From: Marispirochaeta sp964554875
Lineage (GTDB): Bacteria > Spirochaetota > Spirochaetia > JC444 > Marispirochaetaceae
Direction: 5' to 3'
Assembly (NCBI GenBank): GCA_964554875.1
Contig: CAZKQJ010000006.1
Span: forward strand, 62,001 to 126,000
DNA: 64,000 bases
Notes under the pieces: generated by a model
What the model saw: the letters and a program-made list of their open reading frames with translations, nothing else
What the model was told of the DNA's origin: nothing
Databases searched by the model: none
Shown here: one piece after another, positions 7,755 through 15,946 of the stretch
Numbering within the stretch: position 1 is the first letter of the stretch
Layout of the letters: the number at the start of each line of letters is the position of its first letter
Position numbers and translations under genes: made by a program

Positions 7755-9635
7755 TCAGAAGTCCTCAGACGCCAGAAGACTGTTATAATCCGTCACACTG
7801 CCGCCGGAAAGGCAGCAATCGATAATCTCTTTTCCCAGGGGATCCAGCTCCGGATGCAGGAATTTCCCAACCTGTTCGTGGAAAAAGCTCTTAAGGATCT
7901 CGGCGCCCCTGTCGTAGGCTTCCGGACCTATTTCCGGCTGGGTATCCACCTGAAGGAACCATTTGGGAATGGTGATCCCTTCGATCCTCATGGACTGCAG
8001 GGAATAGCCCAGCAGGGAACATCTGGAATCCACCAGCTGGTCGGACTGGAATCGGGCATGCCCCCGCCGGGCAAGGTAATCCCGGGCCAGCCACTGGGGC
8101 ATGAAACCGGTCTCCCAGGCGCCTATATGCTGATTCGGAACCAGAATATAGCGGGTCCGGGATGATCCCCTGAATTGATTGAGCAGAAGATTTGCCTGGT
8201 CAACCTTTCTGCCGGTGGCAAAGGGCCAGTAACTGCCGACCCCCTCGCTGCTCATGCCGGCGCTTTCCACAATGCTCGGATTCGCGTATCCCCGGGGCGA
8301 GGCGAGTCTCCAGAGCCAGGCCAGGGCCGGAGGCAGAATATGCAGGATACCCAGAATACCATAACTGGGCTGCTCCGCCGTACAGGGGGGAGTCCGGACT
8401 CCGAAGGAGCGGATATCCACGGTAACCTTGTCGTCCACAGCACCGGGAATTATCTTCCTGGGAATGATCACCCGGGGATTCGGACAGGGGGTGTCAGGGT
8501 CGTCATAGATATGGTCCCAGATAAGGGCTGTTCCTCCCGGCACCGTATCGATATTCAGAAACAGAAGCGGCCGTGGCGGTGCAATGGTCAGCCCCTCGAG
8601 GTCGTGGTCGGTTCCATACTTCTCGATATGGTTGACCCGGACGAACCAGCCCTCCTCTGCATCCTTGAGCCAGAGTTTGCCGTTATTCTCCTGGTAATCG
8701 GGATGACAGAGTCCCATATCGTCGCAGACCGGATGAAGATCGCAGGTGCGCTGGATTTCGACAAATCGCTCCTCGCCGCTTTTTACATTCCTGCCCAGAA
8801 GAAGACGTCCGTCGGGATACCTGTGGGGCTGCTGCAGCATTTCGCTCTTTCCGCCTCCTGAGGCCCCTTCGTGCATGAAGCTTACAACGTTGTCGTAGGG
8901 GGTTATTACCTGAACGGTGGAACAATGGGCGGTAACCCACTCCTCGTCAACTCCCTTGTTAATCAGGGCTCCATAGACACCCTTCTTGGCGCTGGGACCC
9001 GGATAGAGGTTGAAGGAGAATATCTCGTGAATATCGCTGCGCTTGTGTACAACCACCTGCCTGCCGTCAAAATGTGTATGCCGGAATGGCGGAGCAACAT
9101 AGATAATCAGCGAAGCTTCAAAAGGTTCTTTGCTGCCCGTAATATCCACAACTCCCTGGAGCAGACCAAGACCAAAGGCAAAAAACCCGGCATTGGCAGG
9201 ACAGATCGCCAGCGCTTCGCCGCCGATTCCCGGCTGTCCCATCTCAAAAGCAAATATCGCCAGCTCCTGTCCCGCCAGCCAGGTAAAGGTCTCGTTTCGC
9301 AGGTTCTCAAAGGAGTATCCGAAGCGTTGTTCAAAACCCGGCTTATCCGAAGGTTTATCATCGGCAATGAACATGCAGTCAGGGTCCCGGCGGCGCATGT
9401 ATGGATCTACATAATTGGCGCTCACACCGTTCTTGACCCGCATAATGTCAAGCTCGTGCATTTCCCTTCCGTCGGGGAGGGTGTACGAAACCTTCCATTC
9501 ACGGTTTTCCGACCCGCCGCAGGCCAGAGCTTCGAGATCTTCAATACTAGAGGCGACTTGCACCGCAGGGGCCTTCTCAAGCAGTTCCCGGGCCTCCCGG
9601 GGCAGGCTGAGATTCTCAAGAAATCTTTTGTCCAC
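7755..9635 (-). CDS. DUF4914 family protein with P-loop (PEPCK-like architecture)
   Basis: A 626-residue soluble protein that I place in the DUF4914 family. A phosphate-binding loop GASGGGKSEML is at about residue 265, with acidic and histidine-rich segments around it (HTHFDGRQVVVHKRSDIHE; CDLHPVCDDMGLCHPD). This layout recalls phosphoenolpyruvate carboxykinase-type kinases, but I cannot align the substrate sites, so the reaction is unknown. The start is GTG with GGAG about 9 bases upstream. It lies 12 bases behind a winged-helix regulator gene, forming a two-gene operon. Confidence 0.75.
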   Translation of the reverse strand: MDKRFLENLSLPREARELLEKAPAVQVASSIEDLEALACGGSENREWKVSYTLPDGREMHELDIMRVKNGVSANYVDPYMRRRDPDCMFIADDKPSDKPGFEQRFGYSFENLRNETFTWLAGQELAIFAFEMGQPGIGGEALAICPANAGFFAFGLGLLQGVVDITGSKEPFEASLIIYVAPPFRHTHFDGRQVVVHKRSDIHEIFSFNLYPGPSAKKGVYGALINKGVDEEWVTAHCSTVQVITPYDNVVSFMHEGASGGGKSEMLQQPHRYPDGRLLLGRNVKSGEERFVEIQRTCDLHPVCDDMGLCHPDYQENNGKLWLKDAEEGWFVRVNHIEKYGTDHDLEGLTIAPPRPLLFLNIDTVPGGTALIWDHIYDDPDTPCPNPRVIIPRKIIPGAVDDKVTVDIRSFGVRTPPCTAEQPSYGILGILHILPPALAWLWRLASPRGYANPSIVESAGMSSEGVGSYWPFATGRKVDQANLLLNQFRGSSRTRYILVPNQHIGAWETGFMPQWLARDYLARRGHARFQSDQLVDSRCSLLGYSLQSMRIEGITIPKWFLQVDTQPEIGPEAYDRGAEILKSFFHEQVGKFLHPELDPLGKEIIDCCLSGGSVTDYNSLLASEDF

Positions 9636-9647
9636 TTAAGGATACTC

Positions 9648-9947
9648 CTATTGAGGGGTTTCTCCGAAAACCATCTTCACAAGATCGGAAATCGTCCTGT
9701 GTTTTTCGATGGGGTGCCTGAGGTGAAGGTCGGTAAAAACCCTGTACGTGTTGTTTCGCCCATCCCGTATCCGTTCGATATAACCGCATTCATCGAGATC
9801 AGCGATTATTCGCTGAACAGCTCGCTCGGTTATATCAACGTCCCGGGCAATATCACGAATACGTACCGATGGGTCACGCAGAAGACAAAGCAGTACATGC
9901 GAGTGGTTCGTCAAGAATGTCCATGATCCTGATTTGTTCTGACCCAT
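9648..9947 (-). CDS. Winged helix-turn-helix transcriptional regulator
   Basis: A 99-residue single-domain DNA-binding protein. The N-terminal two thirds form a MarR/IclR-like winged helix: VLLCLLRDPSVRIRDIARDV, the recognition helix TERAVQRIIADLDECGYI, then the wing RDGRNNTYRV. No ligand or dimerisation domain is visible after it. AAGGAG lies just upstream. It precedes the DUF4914 gene with a 12-base gap, so it probably regulates that operon, possibly its own promoter. Confidence 0.85.
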   Translation of the reverse strand: MGQNKSGSWTFLTNHSHVLLCLLRDPSVRIRDIARDVDITERAVQRIIADLDECGYIERIRDGRNNTYRVFTDLHLRHPIEKHRTISDLVKMVFGETPQ

Positions 9948-10098
9948 CTCCTACTCCTTCAGGCTTACCTGCATCAGAATACTGATTTCTTTTACGCGTG
10001 TCAATATTCCTGAATTATTTTTCGTGTATTATTCTTAGTCACACCCGCTTATTTTCACCCTTTTCGAATTCCTCAGATCCGAGTATAGTAAACTGGCT

Positions 10099-10479
10099 AT
10101 GAATAAGGCCCTGTTTATTTTTATCCGGGACATGACCATCGCTGTTTTTGGAGTCTGGTACTTTGAGTTCTATCTTGATTTCCAGCTCCCTTCAGAGAAC
10201 AATCTGCTGCTCTTTTTCGTGGCCATTCCGGTGATCTGGGCCACCTTGATGCAGCTCTGGATCTCCGTCAGTTACCGGGAGCAGGATAATCGGATAATGT
10301 ACATAGCCTCCCATGTTCTTGGGGTCCTGATGCTCATAAGCAGCGTTTTTCTTATCAGCGCCGTGCTTAACACAATAGAATCCAGCCTGGATACCATGGG
10401 GAACGTGCTTTTTCATTTTGTAGGATGGACGGGACTCCTGGCGGTCATATTCTATGACATGGTTGACATATCACGCTGA
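10099..10479 (+). CDS. Small membrane protein of unknown function
   Basis: A 126-residue protein with four hydrophobic stretches (about 7-27, 36-55, 69-91 and 101-121) and no motif I recognise. No ribosome site precedes the ATG; a TATAGT hexamer ends 9 bases before it, so the leader may be very short. It is followed 14 bases later by a DUF3147 membrane protein, and the two probably share a transcript. Confidence 0.7.
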   Translation: MNKALFIFIRDMTIAVFGVWYFEFYLDFQLPSENNLLLFFVAIPVIWATLMQLWISVSYREQDNRIMYIASHVLGVLMLISSVFLISAVLNTIESSLDTMGNVLFHFVGWTGLLAVIFYDMVDISR

Positions 10480-10493
10480 AGGATGGGTCGAAA

Positions 10494-10844
10494 ATGCTGT
10501 ACTACCTGCTAAAAGTGATTATTTCAGCGCTGATCGTTGTTCTGGTCTCGGAGATTGCCAAGCGAAGCTCCCTTTTCGGAGCATTGATTGCATCCCTGCC
10601 GCTTACATCCCTGCTGGCCCTGATCTGGATGCGGGTTGAGAAGGTGGAACCCCAAAAGATCGCAGCACTTTCATCATCCATTTTCTGGCTGGTAATCCCC
10701 TCTCTTCTTTTTTTCATACTCTTTCCCCTGCTGCTGCGCCGGAACATTCCTTTCTGGATCAGTATCAGCACTGCCTGCGCAATTACCGCCCTGAGTTACA
10801 TCCTGCTTACAAGCATTCTGCGGTATTTCCATATCGAGCTGTAG
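10494..10844 (+). CDS. DUF3147 family membrane protein
   Basis: A 116-residue protein with four predicted membrane helices. The N-terminal pattern LLKVIISALIVVLVSEIAKR and then FGALIASLPLTSLLALIWM is typical of DUF3147, an uncharacterised inner-membrane family. AAGGA lies about 11 bases upstream. It follows another small membrane protein and is trailed by a short hairpin with a T-run. Confidence 0.78.
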   Translation: MLYYLLKVIISALIVVLVSEIAKRSSLFGALIASLPLTSLLALIWMRVEKVEPQKIAALSSSIFWLVIPSLLFFILFPLLLRRNIPFWISISTACAITALSYILLTSILRYFHIEL

Positions 10845-10861
10845 GAATCCGCTTTTTTTCG

Positions 10862-10880
10862 GAAAAAACCTCCGGTTTTC
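10862..10880 (+). terminator. Possible terminator after the DUF3147 gene
   Basis: A short AAAACC-TCC-GGTTTT hairpin ending in four T residues, 20 bases after the DUF3147 stop. The stem is only 6 bp, so termination may be weak. Confidence 0.4.
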
Positions 10881-10945
10881 ATAATTCATTCATATCTTTG
10901 ATTTATTATCTTGAATGTAAGGAATAACCACAGGAGGTTAATGCC

Positions 10946-11212
10946 ATGATGTACGGATACGGAAACGGATTCTGCAACGGGTTCTTCCCGTTCGGCAATT
11001 TCCCCTACGGAGGTATAATAAGCATGGGAATCGGACTCATTCTATTAATAGTCGTCGCCTATTTTCTTTTCAGGAACAACGGTCCCCTGCGCTCGGGCAA
11101 TGCTGCAGGCGGAGAGACCCCCCTGGAAACCCTGCAGAAACGCTATGTCAACGGAGAGATAAGTCGGGAGGAGTATCTGGAGAAGAGGGACATTCTTAAA
11201 GGGGGCAAGTAG
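10946..11212 (+). CDS. SHOCT domain membrane protein
   Basis: An 88-residue protein. The N-terminus is rich in Gly, Phe and Tyr, followed by one membrane helix (about 27-46). The last 30 residues form a SHOCT domain (LETLQKRYVNGEISREEYLEKRDIL), a short helical motif often found at protein termini. A CAGGAGG ribosome site precedes the ATG. Its last 17 bases overlap the convergent methyltransferase gene. Function unknown. Confidence 0.85.
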   Translation: MMYGYGNGFCNGFFPFGNFPYGGIISMGIGLILLIVVAYFLFRNNGPLRSGNAAGGETPLETLQKRYVNGEISREEYLEKRDILKGGK

Positions 11213-11801
11213 CCCGGACTACGCAGTCGATCTGTATTGTCCCTGGAGGCAGTCCTCCGTGGTCGGTGGGGCATCTCTTTCTATCTGCATAGTTGACGGA
11301 CATGTCCGGCAGCAGAGCTGAGATCTCTTCCGGTGTATACAGAATATCCGGGTCCTGCGGCCCTCCCGCACCTTGCCCGATGTTACTTCGATCATGACCG
11401 ACAATCAGCAGGCTGCCGCCGGGTTTAACGGCGGCAGCAGCTTTTTTCAGGATACCCGCGAGCTGCTCCTCAGGGATATGAAGATAGAAAATACATACCA
11501 GATCAAAGCCCTTCCGGAGTGGAACATATTCATTCAGATCCCGGACAAGCCAGTTTATGGACAGACCCTCGTCGTCTGCAAAAGCCCTGCCCTGCTCTAT
11601 TCCTGCTTCAGAAAAATCCACAGCCGTAACCTTCCAGCCCTTTCGTGAAAGAAAGAGGGCGTTTCTTCCGTCCCCGGCAGCCAGATCCAGGGCAAAGCCG
11701 GGTTCAAGATCAGCTGCGAGTTCTTCAAGATGCATATTCGGCTGCGAAGGGGTTTTCGAGGACCTTTCCCGGTAGCGTTCATTCCAGCGCTCCCTGCTCA
11801 C
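11196..11801 (-). CDS. Class I SAM-dependent methyltransferase (TehB-like)
   Basis: A 201-residue cytoplasmic methyltransferase. The SAM-binding motif LDLAAGDGRNALFLSRKG is followed by VTAVDFSEAGIEQGR (motif II) and later by LKPGGSLLIVGHD-like post-I strands. The closest type is the tellurite-resistance/thiopurine-like group, but the substrate is not predictable. The start is taken as GTG at 11801, because GGAAGGAG lies directly upstream between it and the stop of the aldolase gene. The open frame upstream is only antisense-looking coding. Confidence 0.82.
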   Translation of the reverse strand: MSRERWNERYRERSSKTPSQPNMHLEELAADLEPGFALDLAAGDGRNALFLSRKGWKVTAVDFSEAGIEQGRAFADDEGLSINWLVRDLNEYVPLRKGFDLVCIFYLHIPEEQLAGILKKAAAAVKPGGSLLIVGHDRSNIGQGAGGPQDPDILYTPEEISALLPDMSVNYADRKRCPTDHGGLPPGTIQIDCVVRATCPL

Positions 11802-11812
11802 GGCTCCTTCCT

Positions 11813-12559
11813 CTACTCCAGAGCTTTTTTCAAGGCCGCCTTTGTCCCGTCCACCAGCAGATTCAGATCCAGTCCGATGGAGATGAACTTCCAGCCGTCC
11901 TTGAGCCGCTCGGTAACAGGGCGCCCGGCACCGAGCCACATTCCCGGAACCACCTTGTGGCGCTTCGCCGCCTCCAGAACCTTATCCACCGCCGCCTGAA
12001 ACTTCGGATCATCCTGTTTACCCCTGAAGCCCATGGAGACCGACAGGTCAAAGGGGCCCACAAAGCATACATCCACCCCCTCCACAGAGAAGATCTCGTC
12101 CGCGTTGTTCACCGCCTCCAGGGTCTCTATCTGGGGAATCATCAGGACCTCTTCATCCGCGGTATCCGTGTACTCCGGGTCGTAGATCCAGGGCCGCTTG
12201 GGACCGCAGCCCCGGATTCCCTTGGGCGGATAGGTACAGGCCTGTACCGCCTTGAGGGCATCTTCCTTCGTATTTACCATGGGAACAATGACCCCGTGGG
12301 CCCCGATATCCAGAGCCTTTTTTATCAGCACCGGATCATTCCAGGCGACCCGAATCAATGGAGTCACCCTGTCGCCCCGCATGCCCTGCATAAGAACCTG
12401 GGCCGACTGTTCGTTCAAACCGGAATGCTCGAGATCAAAAAGCAGCCAGTCGAGCTCCAGGGTAGACATGGCTTCGGAAACATCCGAACTCGGTATGGTA
12501 ACCCAGGCACCAAGGGCATGCTTTCCGGATGCCAATGTTCTCTTCAAATGATTTTTCAT
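11813..12559 (-). CDS. HpcH/HpaI family aldolase
   Basis: A 248-residue metal-dependent class II aldolase of the HpcH/HpaI (2-oxo-acid) family, which cleaves 2-keto-3-deoxy or 4-hydroxy-2-oxo acids to pyruvate and an aldehyde. Seen: LGAWVTIPS near the start, LDWLLFDLEHSGLN, GAHGVIVPMVNTKEDA, YPPKGIRGCGPKRPW and VCFVGPFDLSVSMG. These include the metal-ligand Glu and Asp and the phosphate-loop Arg region of the family. The start at 12559 has AAGGAG upstream. A long dyad (12585-12621) covers its promoter side. It is co-oriented with the methyltransferase gene, 11 bases apart. Confidence 0.88.
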   Translation of the reverse strand: MKNHLKRTLASGKHALGAWVTIPSSDVSEAMSTLELDWLLFDLEHSGLNEQSAQVLMQGMRGDRVTPLIRVAWNDPVLIKKALDIGAHGVIVPMVNTKEDALKAVQACTYPPKGIRGCGPKRPWIYDPEYTDTADEEVLMIPQIETLEAVNNADEIFSVEGVDVCFVGPFDLSVSMGFRGKQDDPKFQAAVDKVLEAAKRHKVVPGMWLGAGRPVTERLKDGWKFISIGLDLNLLVDGTKAALKKALE

Positions 12560-12584
12560 TGATGATAACTCCTTCAAAGCAGTA

Positions 12585-12621
12585 AAATCGTGTACAATCT
12601 GTCTGTTATCATACACGATTT
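12585..12621. promoter_or_regulatory. Long-spaced dyad operator between aldolase and DMT genes
   Basis: Perfect 10-bp arms AAATCGTGTA and TACACGATTT separated by 17 bases, 26 bases upstream of the aldolase start and 87 bases upstream of the divergent exporter. The spacing puts the half-sites about 27 bp centre to centre, suitable for two bound dimers or a tetramer. Confidence 0.55.
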
Positions 12622-12707
12622 GACCCTCTTTGGCTAAACACTTTTATACATTTTATGCTAAATTCAGTCTTTGTCACGCATCATCCATTTTGAACAGGAG
12701 CAGCGCA

Positions 12708-13631
12708 GTGCAGGCATCCTATCGCAGGGCAATCATACTCAATCTCAGCGCCTCGGTGGTCTGGGCCTCCACCTCGGTGATGATCCGCTATGTAAGCGCG
12801 GGATTCCCCGTTATGTTCCAGTCCTTCGCCCGCTACCTGGCCTCTCTCATAGTGCTGTGGCCCCTCTTCTTCTCAGCTGCCCCTCAGGAAGAACGCAAAC
12901 ACGTGGGAGAAAATCTGGCCCATCTGCTGCCCAGAATGGCCCTCATCGCCCTGATGAACTTCGGCTTCCAGGCCGCCTACACCGGCGCCCTGTACATCAT
13001 TTACCCGGGTCTTGCCATGCTGATCTACCAGTCTGCGGCCATTTTCAGCGTGCTTCTGGGCTTCCTTTTTTTTGCCGATGAAAGGTCCCTGTTGAAGCGG
13101 CCCCTCTTTTACACAGGGCTGGCCGCAGCGGCGGCGGGGGTACTGCTTACGGTGTCGCCGGGCTCCGAAGGCAGCAGCGCGCCCCTTGCCGGCGTGGTCC
13201 TGGTACTGGCGGCGGCCCTCTCCTGGGCGGGACTTACCACCATGGTACGGGCGTGGCTCCCCGGATTTTCCCCCTATTTTGTAAACGCAGCGGTCTTTAC
13301 CTTTGTTACTCCCCTCTTCCTGGCCAGCCACCTGCTGATCCAGGGTGCCCAGGTACAGTTTCAGGCCTCAGCCGGCATGTGGATCGTCATGATTCTTTCC
13401 GGTCTTATCGGAATCGGTCTGGGACACTCCCTCTTTTACCGCTCAGTACCCAGGCTGGGGGTCTCCCTCTCTAACATACTCCAACTGACCCGTCCCTTCT
13501 TTGCCGCAGTGTTTTCCTTTCTGGTTTTCGGGGAACGCTTGAGTCCTCTGCAGATTCTGGGCGGACTGCTTCTGATAGGAGGAGCCTATTCGGTTACCAT
13601 TCTCAGGCGGGAGAAAAGGGTCAGGGAATAG
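12708..13631 (+). CDS. DMT superfamily (EamA) transporter
   Basis: A 307-residue inner-membrane protein of the drug/metabolite transporter superfamily, with two EamA repeats of five helices each. Typical features are the N-terminal ASVVWASTSVMIRY, the mid-protein GLAAAAAGVLLTVSPG, and the second-repeat end LTRPFFAAVFSFLVFGERL. The start is taken as GTG at 12708, 8 bases after AGGAG; upstream codons lack family similarity. The last 189 bases overlap the convergent activator gene. The substrate is unknown. Confidence 0.85.
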   Translation: MQASYRRAIILNLSASVVWASTSVMIRYVSAGFPVMFQSFARYLASLIVLWPLFFSAAPQEERKHVGENLAHLLPRMALIALMNFGFQAAYTGALYIIYPGLAMLIYQSAAIFSVLLGFLFFADERSLLKRPLFYTGLAAAAAGVLLTVSPGSEGSSAPLAGVVLVLAAALSWAGLTTMVRAWLPGFSPYFVNAAVFTFVTPLFLASHLLIQGAQVQFQASAGMWIVMILSGLIGIGLGHSLFYRSVPRLGVSLSNILQLTRPFFAAVFSFLVFGERLSPLQILGGLLLIGGAYSVTILRREKRVRE

Positions 13632-15620
13632 ATGACCGGGAACCTGCTTCTCCAAGACGATATCGCAGTTTATACCGTACTCTTTCATCTTGCGCCACAG
13701 AGTCGAACGGTTCATTCCCAGAGCCCGGGCCGTCCGGGTTTTATTGAAGCCATTCTCTTCAAGACATGAAATAATCAGGTTCCGTTCCACCCCCTGGAGT
13801 ATCCCCTCCGCCGATGTATCGGGTACGCGGTTTTTCGTCCCGGAGCTTGCCACATGAGCGCTTCCATCGACAGCAAGCAACGCATCGACCTCTTCAGCTT
13901 CTATGCTGCCTGACCTGTTCAGCACCACCAGCTGCTCACAGATATTCCGGAGTTCCCGGATGTTTCCCTCCCAGGGACAATTCAACAGACGATCCGCGGC
14001 GGAAGAAGAAAGCACCGCAGATCGATTTGTCAGGATGGATGAATACAGGGCAATGAAGTGGCGGGCAAGCAGCAGGATATCCCTTCCCCGCTCTTGTAAA
14101 GGAGGAAGCCGGAGCTGCAGAACCGCCAGCCGATAGTAGAGGTCTTCCCGGAACAGTCCCTCCCGGACCAGGGGCTTCAGGTCCCGATTGGAGGCACAGA
14201 TAATGCGGACATTTACAGGAATGATCTTGTCATGGCCGATACGCATTATCTCTCCTTCCTGTATGACCCTCAGCAGCTTGCTCTGCAGTTTCAGTGGGAT
14301 CTCCGATACCTCATCCAGGAAAATGGTCCCTCCGTGGGCCAGCTCAAAAAACCCCATACGCCCCTCTTTCGATGCTCCGGTAAAAGCTCCCCCCGCATAA
14401 CCGAAGAACTCGCTTTCCATCAGGTTTTCCGGAATGGCGGCACAGTTAACTGCAACAAAAGGGGCGTTATTGCGTTGACTTGAGCTGTGCATACTCTGGG
14501 CGAACAGCTCCTTGCCCGTCCCGGTCTCTCCGATAATAATCACATTGGAGGATACTCCGGCGAAGGTCCGGGCGGTTTCGATGGTACGTCTCAAAACCGG
14601 ACTCTCACCAATAATGTCCTCAAAACTGTATTTGGCCAGCAGTCCGCGGTGATGCAGTTCACTGCGAATTTTTATTTCCGCCGACTGCACATTACTTGCG
14701 TCCTGAAAGGTAATAACGCTGCCGATATTCTCCCGGCCCAGGGTGGCAGAGATCCTGTTAAGAACGATCCGTTTCTTACCCAGTTTGAAAATTTCGTTCA
14801 CACAATCCCGCTCTTTGCCCAGGAGAGACATGAACTTCGGCTCCGGGATCAGTTTTTCAATCCGCATTCCTCCGGCGGCGGAGGGATCCACCCCGAGGAT
14901 TCTGCCTGCGGCGGAGTTTATCTGGATTATCCGCTTTTCCGCATCGGTTGTAATAATCCCCTCCAGGGAGTGGTTCAGGATTGTCTCGTACCTCGCAGAA
15001 CGTTCACGCTCCCTGCGCCGGGTGGCGGCAATATGCTGGGCTTCGTTCAGGGCCAGCCATTTTGATTCATCACCGCTGTCTACAAAGGCTGCAGGATACC
15101 CCAGGTTTTCCGCTTGCTGCACAAGGGTGGCTCCTCCCAGAAAGGACGAGAATCCCCTGGATATCGCCTCATCCAGAAGCTCTTTGATGACATTCGGAGA
15201 TTTGGGCTGATGCAGATAGTCGATGGGCACAATTTCGACATTCAGAAGCTGCTCCACGGCCTTTACCTGATGAAAAACGATCCCGAGTCCGATCAGGGCG
15301 ATGGGAGACTTCTCCTTAACCTTCTTCTTCAGCTCATTGACGGCACTCATAATATCCGTCATGGTCACGGGGGCTTCAACCACGGGTATGGAAGGATGAA
15401 TCTTCTTGAGTATTGTTGCCAGAAGACCCCGGGCGACGATTACATCCGCATTGCACTCCTCGTAGTCCACAAGATCTGCACTTGTACGGGCGGTAACCTC
15501 GACATCGATATACTCACGCTTTGGATAGATAAGATAATAATACTTGCTGTGTTCATGAATCGCCCTTTTCATCTGCTTTTGAAGTTCTTCGTTGGGCACT
15601 ACATAGAGTATCTTTGCCAT
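13443..15620 (-). CDS. Sigma54-dependent activator with PrpR N-terminal domain, PAS and Fis-type HTH
   Basis: A 725-residue enhancer-binding protein. Domains in order: PrpR-type ligand-sensing domain (about 10-190), PAS (about 212-320), the AAA+ sigma54-contact domain with Walker A GETGTGKE, the GAFTGA loop and GGTIFLDEVSEI (about 345-570), and a Fis-type helix-turn-helix (KTRTARALGMNRSTLWRKM, about 627-648). GGAGG lies just upstream of the start. A sigma54 promoter on the opposite strand leads into the esterase/TTT cluster, which is the likely target. The last 62 residues, after the HTH, are encoded antisense to the DMT gene; the family usually ends near the HTH. Confidence 0.92.
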   Translation of the reverse strand: MAKILYVVPNEELQKQMKRAIHEHSKYYYLIYPKREYIDVEVTARTSADLVDYEECNADVIVARGLLATILKKIHPSIPVVEAPVTMTDIMSAVNELKKKVKEKSPIALIGLGIVFHQVKAVEQLLNVEIVPIDYLHQPKSPNVIKELLDEAISRGFSSFLGGATLVQQAENLGYPAAFVDSGDESKWLALNEAQHIAATRRRERERSARYETILNHSLEGIITTDAEKRIIQINSAAGRILGVDPSAAGGMRIEKLIPEPKFMSLLGKERDCVNEIFKLGKKRIVLNRISATLGRENIGSVITFQDASNVQSAEIKIRSELHHRGLLAKYSFEDIIGESPVLRRTIETARTFAGVSSNVIIIGETGTGKELFAQSMHSSSQRNNAPFVAVNCAAIPENLMESEFFGYAGGAFTGASKEGRMGFFELAHGGTIFLDEVSEIPLKLQSKLLRVIQEGEIMRIGHDKIIPVNVRIICASNRDLKPLVREGLFREDLYYRLAVLQLRLPPLQERGRDILLLARHFIALYSSILTNRSAVLSSSAADRLLNCPWEGNIRELRNICEQLVVLNRSGSIEAEEVDALLAVDGSAHVASSGTKNRVPDTSAEGILQGVERNLIISCLEENGFNKTRTARALGMNRSTLWRKMKEYGINCDIVLEKQVPGHLFPDPFLPPENGNRIGSSYQKQSAQNLQRTQAFPENQKGKHCGKEGTGQLEYVREGDPQPGY

Positions 15621-15851
15621 GGGACCTCCGGGCCTTGCTTTATCGAAGTCGATGCAACACCTGTTTCAATACTACAACACCTGACGCAGCTCGCAACATA
15701 AATAATCTCAGGACTAAGATTATTTGGATTTCCCCTGGGAATTACAGGTATGGCCGACAGAGAAAACCAGGGCGCGTAATTTGCTGCACCTCAGACAGTT
15801 ACATCATCCCTCCTCTGTTTTCGAGAAAGAATTATTCAGCAACATAATTTT
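15621..15851. promoter_or_regulatory. Candidate upstream activator region for the PrpR-type regulator
   Basis: A gene-free stretch between the activator and the sigma54 promoter. It holds two copies of CAACACCTG (15655-15663 and 15675-15683), two copies of GCAACATAA (15693-15701 and 15839-15847), and an inverted repeat AATAATCT-8 bases-AGATTATT (15701-15724). Repeats at 30 to 200 bases before a -24/-12 promoter are what an enhancer site would look like. Which repeat is bound cannot be told from this sequence. Confidence 0.5.
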
Positions 15852-15867
15852 TGGCACAATTCCTGCT
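15852..15867 (+). promoter_or_regulatory. Sigma54 (-24/-12) promoter
   Basis: TGGCACAATTCCTGCT: the invariant GG (15853-15854) and GC (15865-15866) are separated by exactly 10 bases, and TGGCAC matches the -24 element fully. The predicted start of transcription is near 15878, about 70 bases before the esterase ATG. The divergent gene encodes a sigma54 activator, which supports the call. Confidence 0.8.
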
Positions 15868-15946
15868 TTTACAGGGTAACGCACAGTCGTGAGAAGAAAG
15901 CGGCATGACTGCCGCAGGATGTTTGCAACGGAGAGACAGCGAGCCC

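Noticed and set aside
8871..9926. A 351-codon open frame on the plus strand
   Set aside because: Antisense to the DUF4914 and regulator genes, without recognisable domains.
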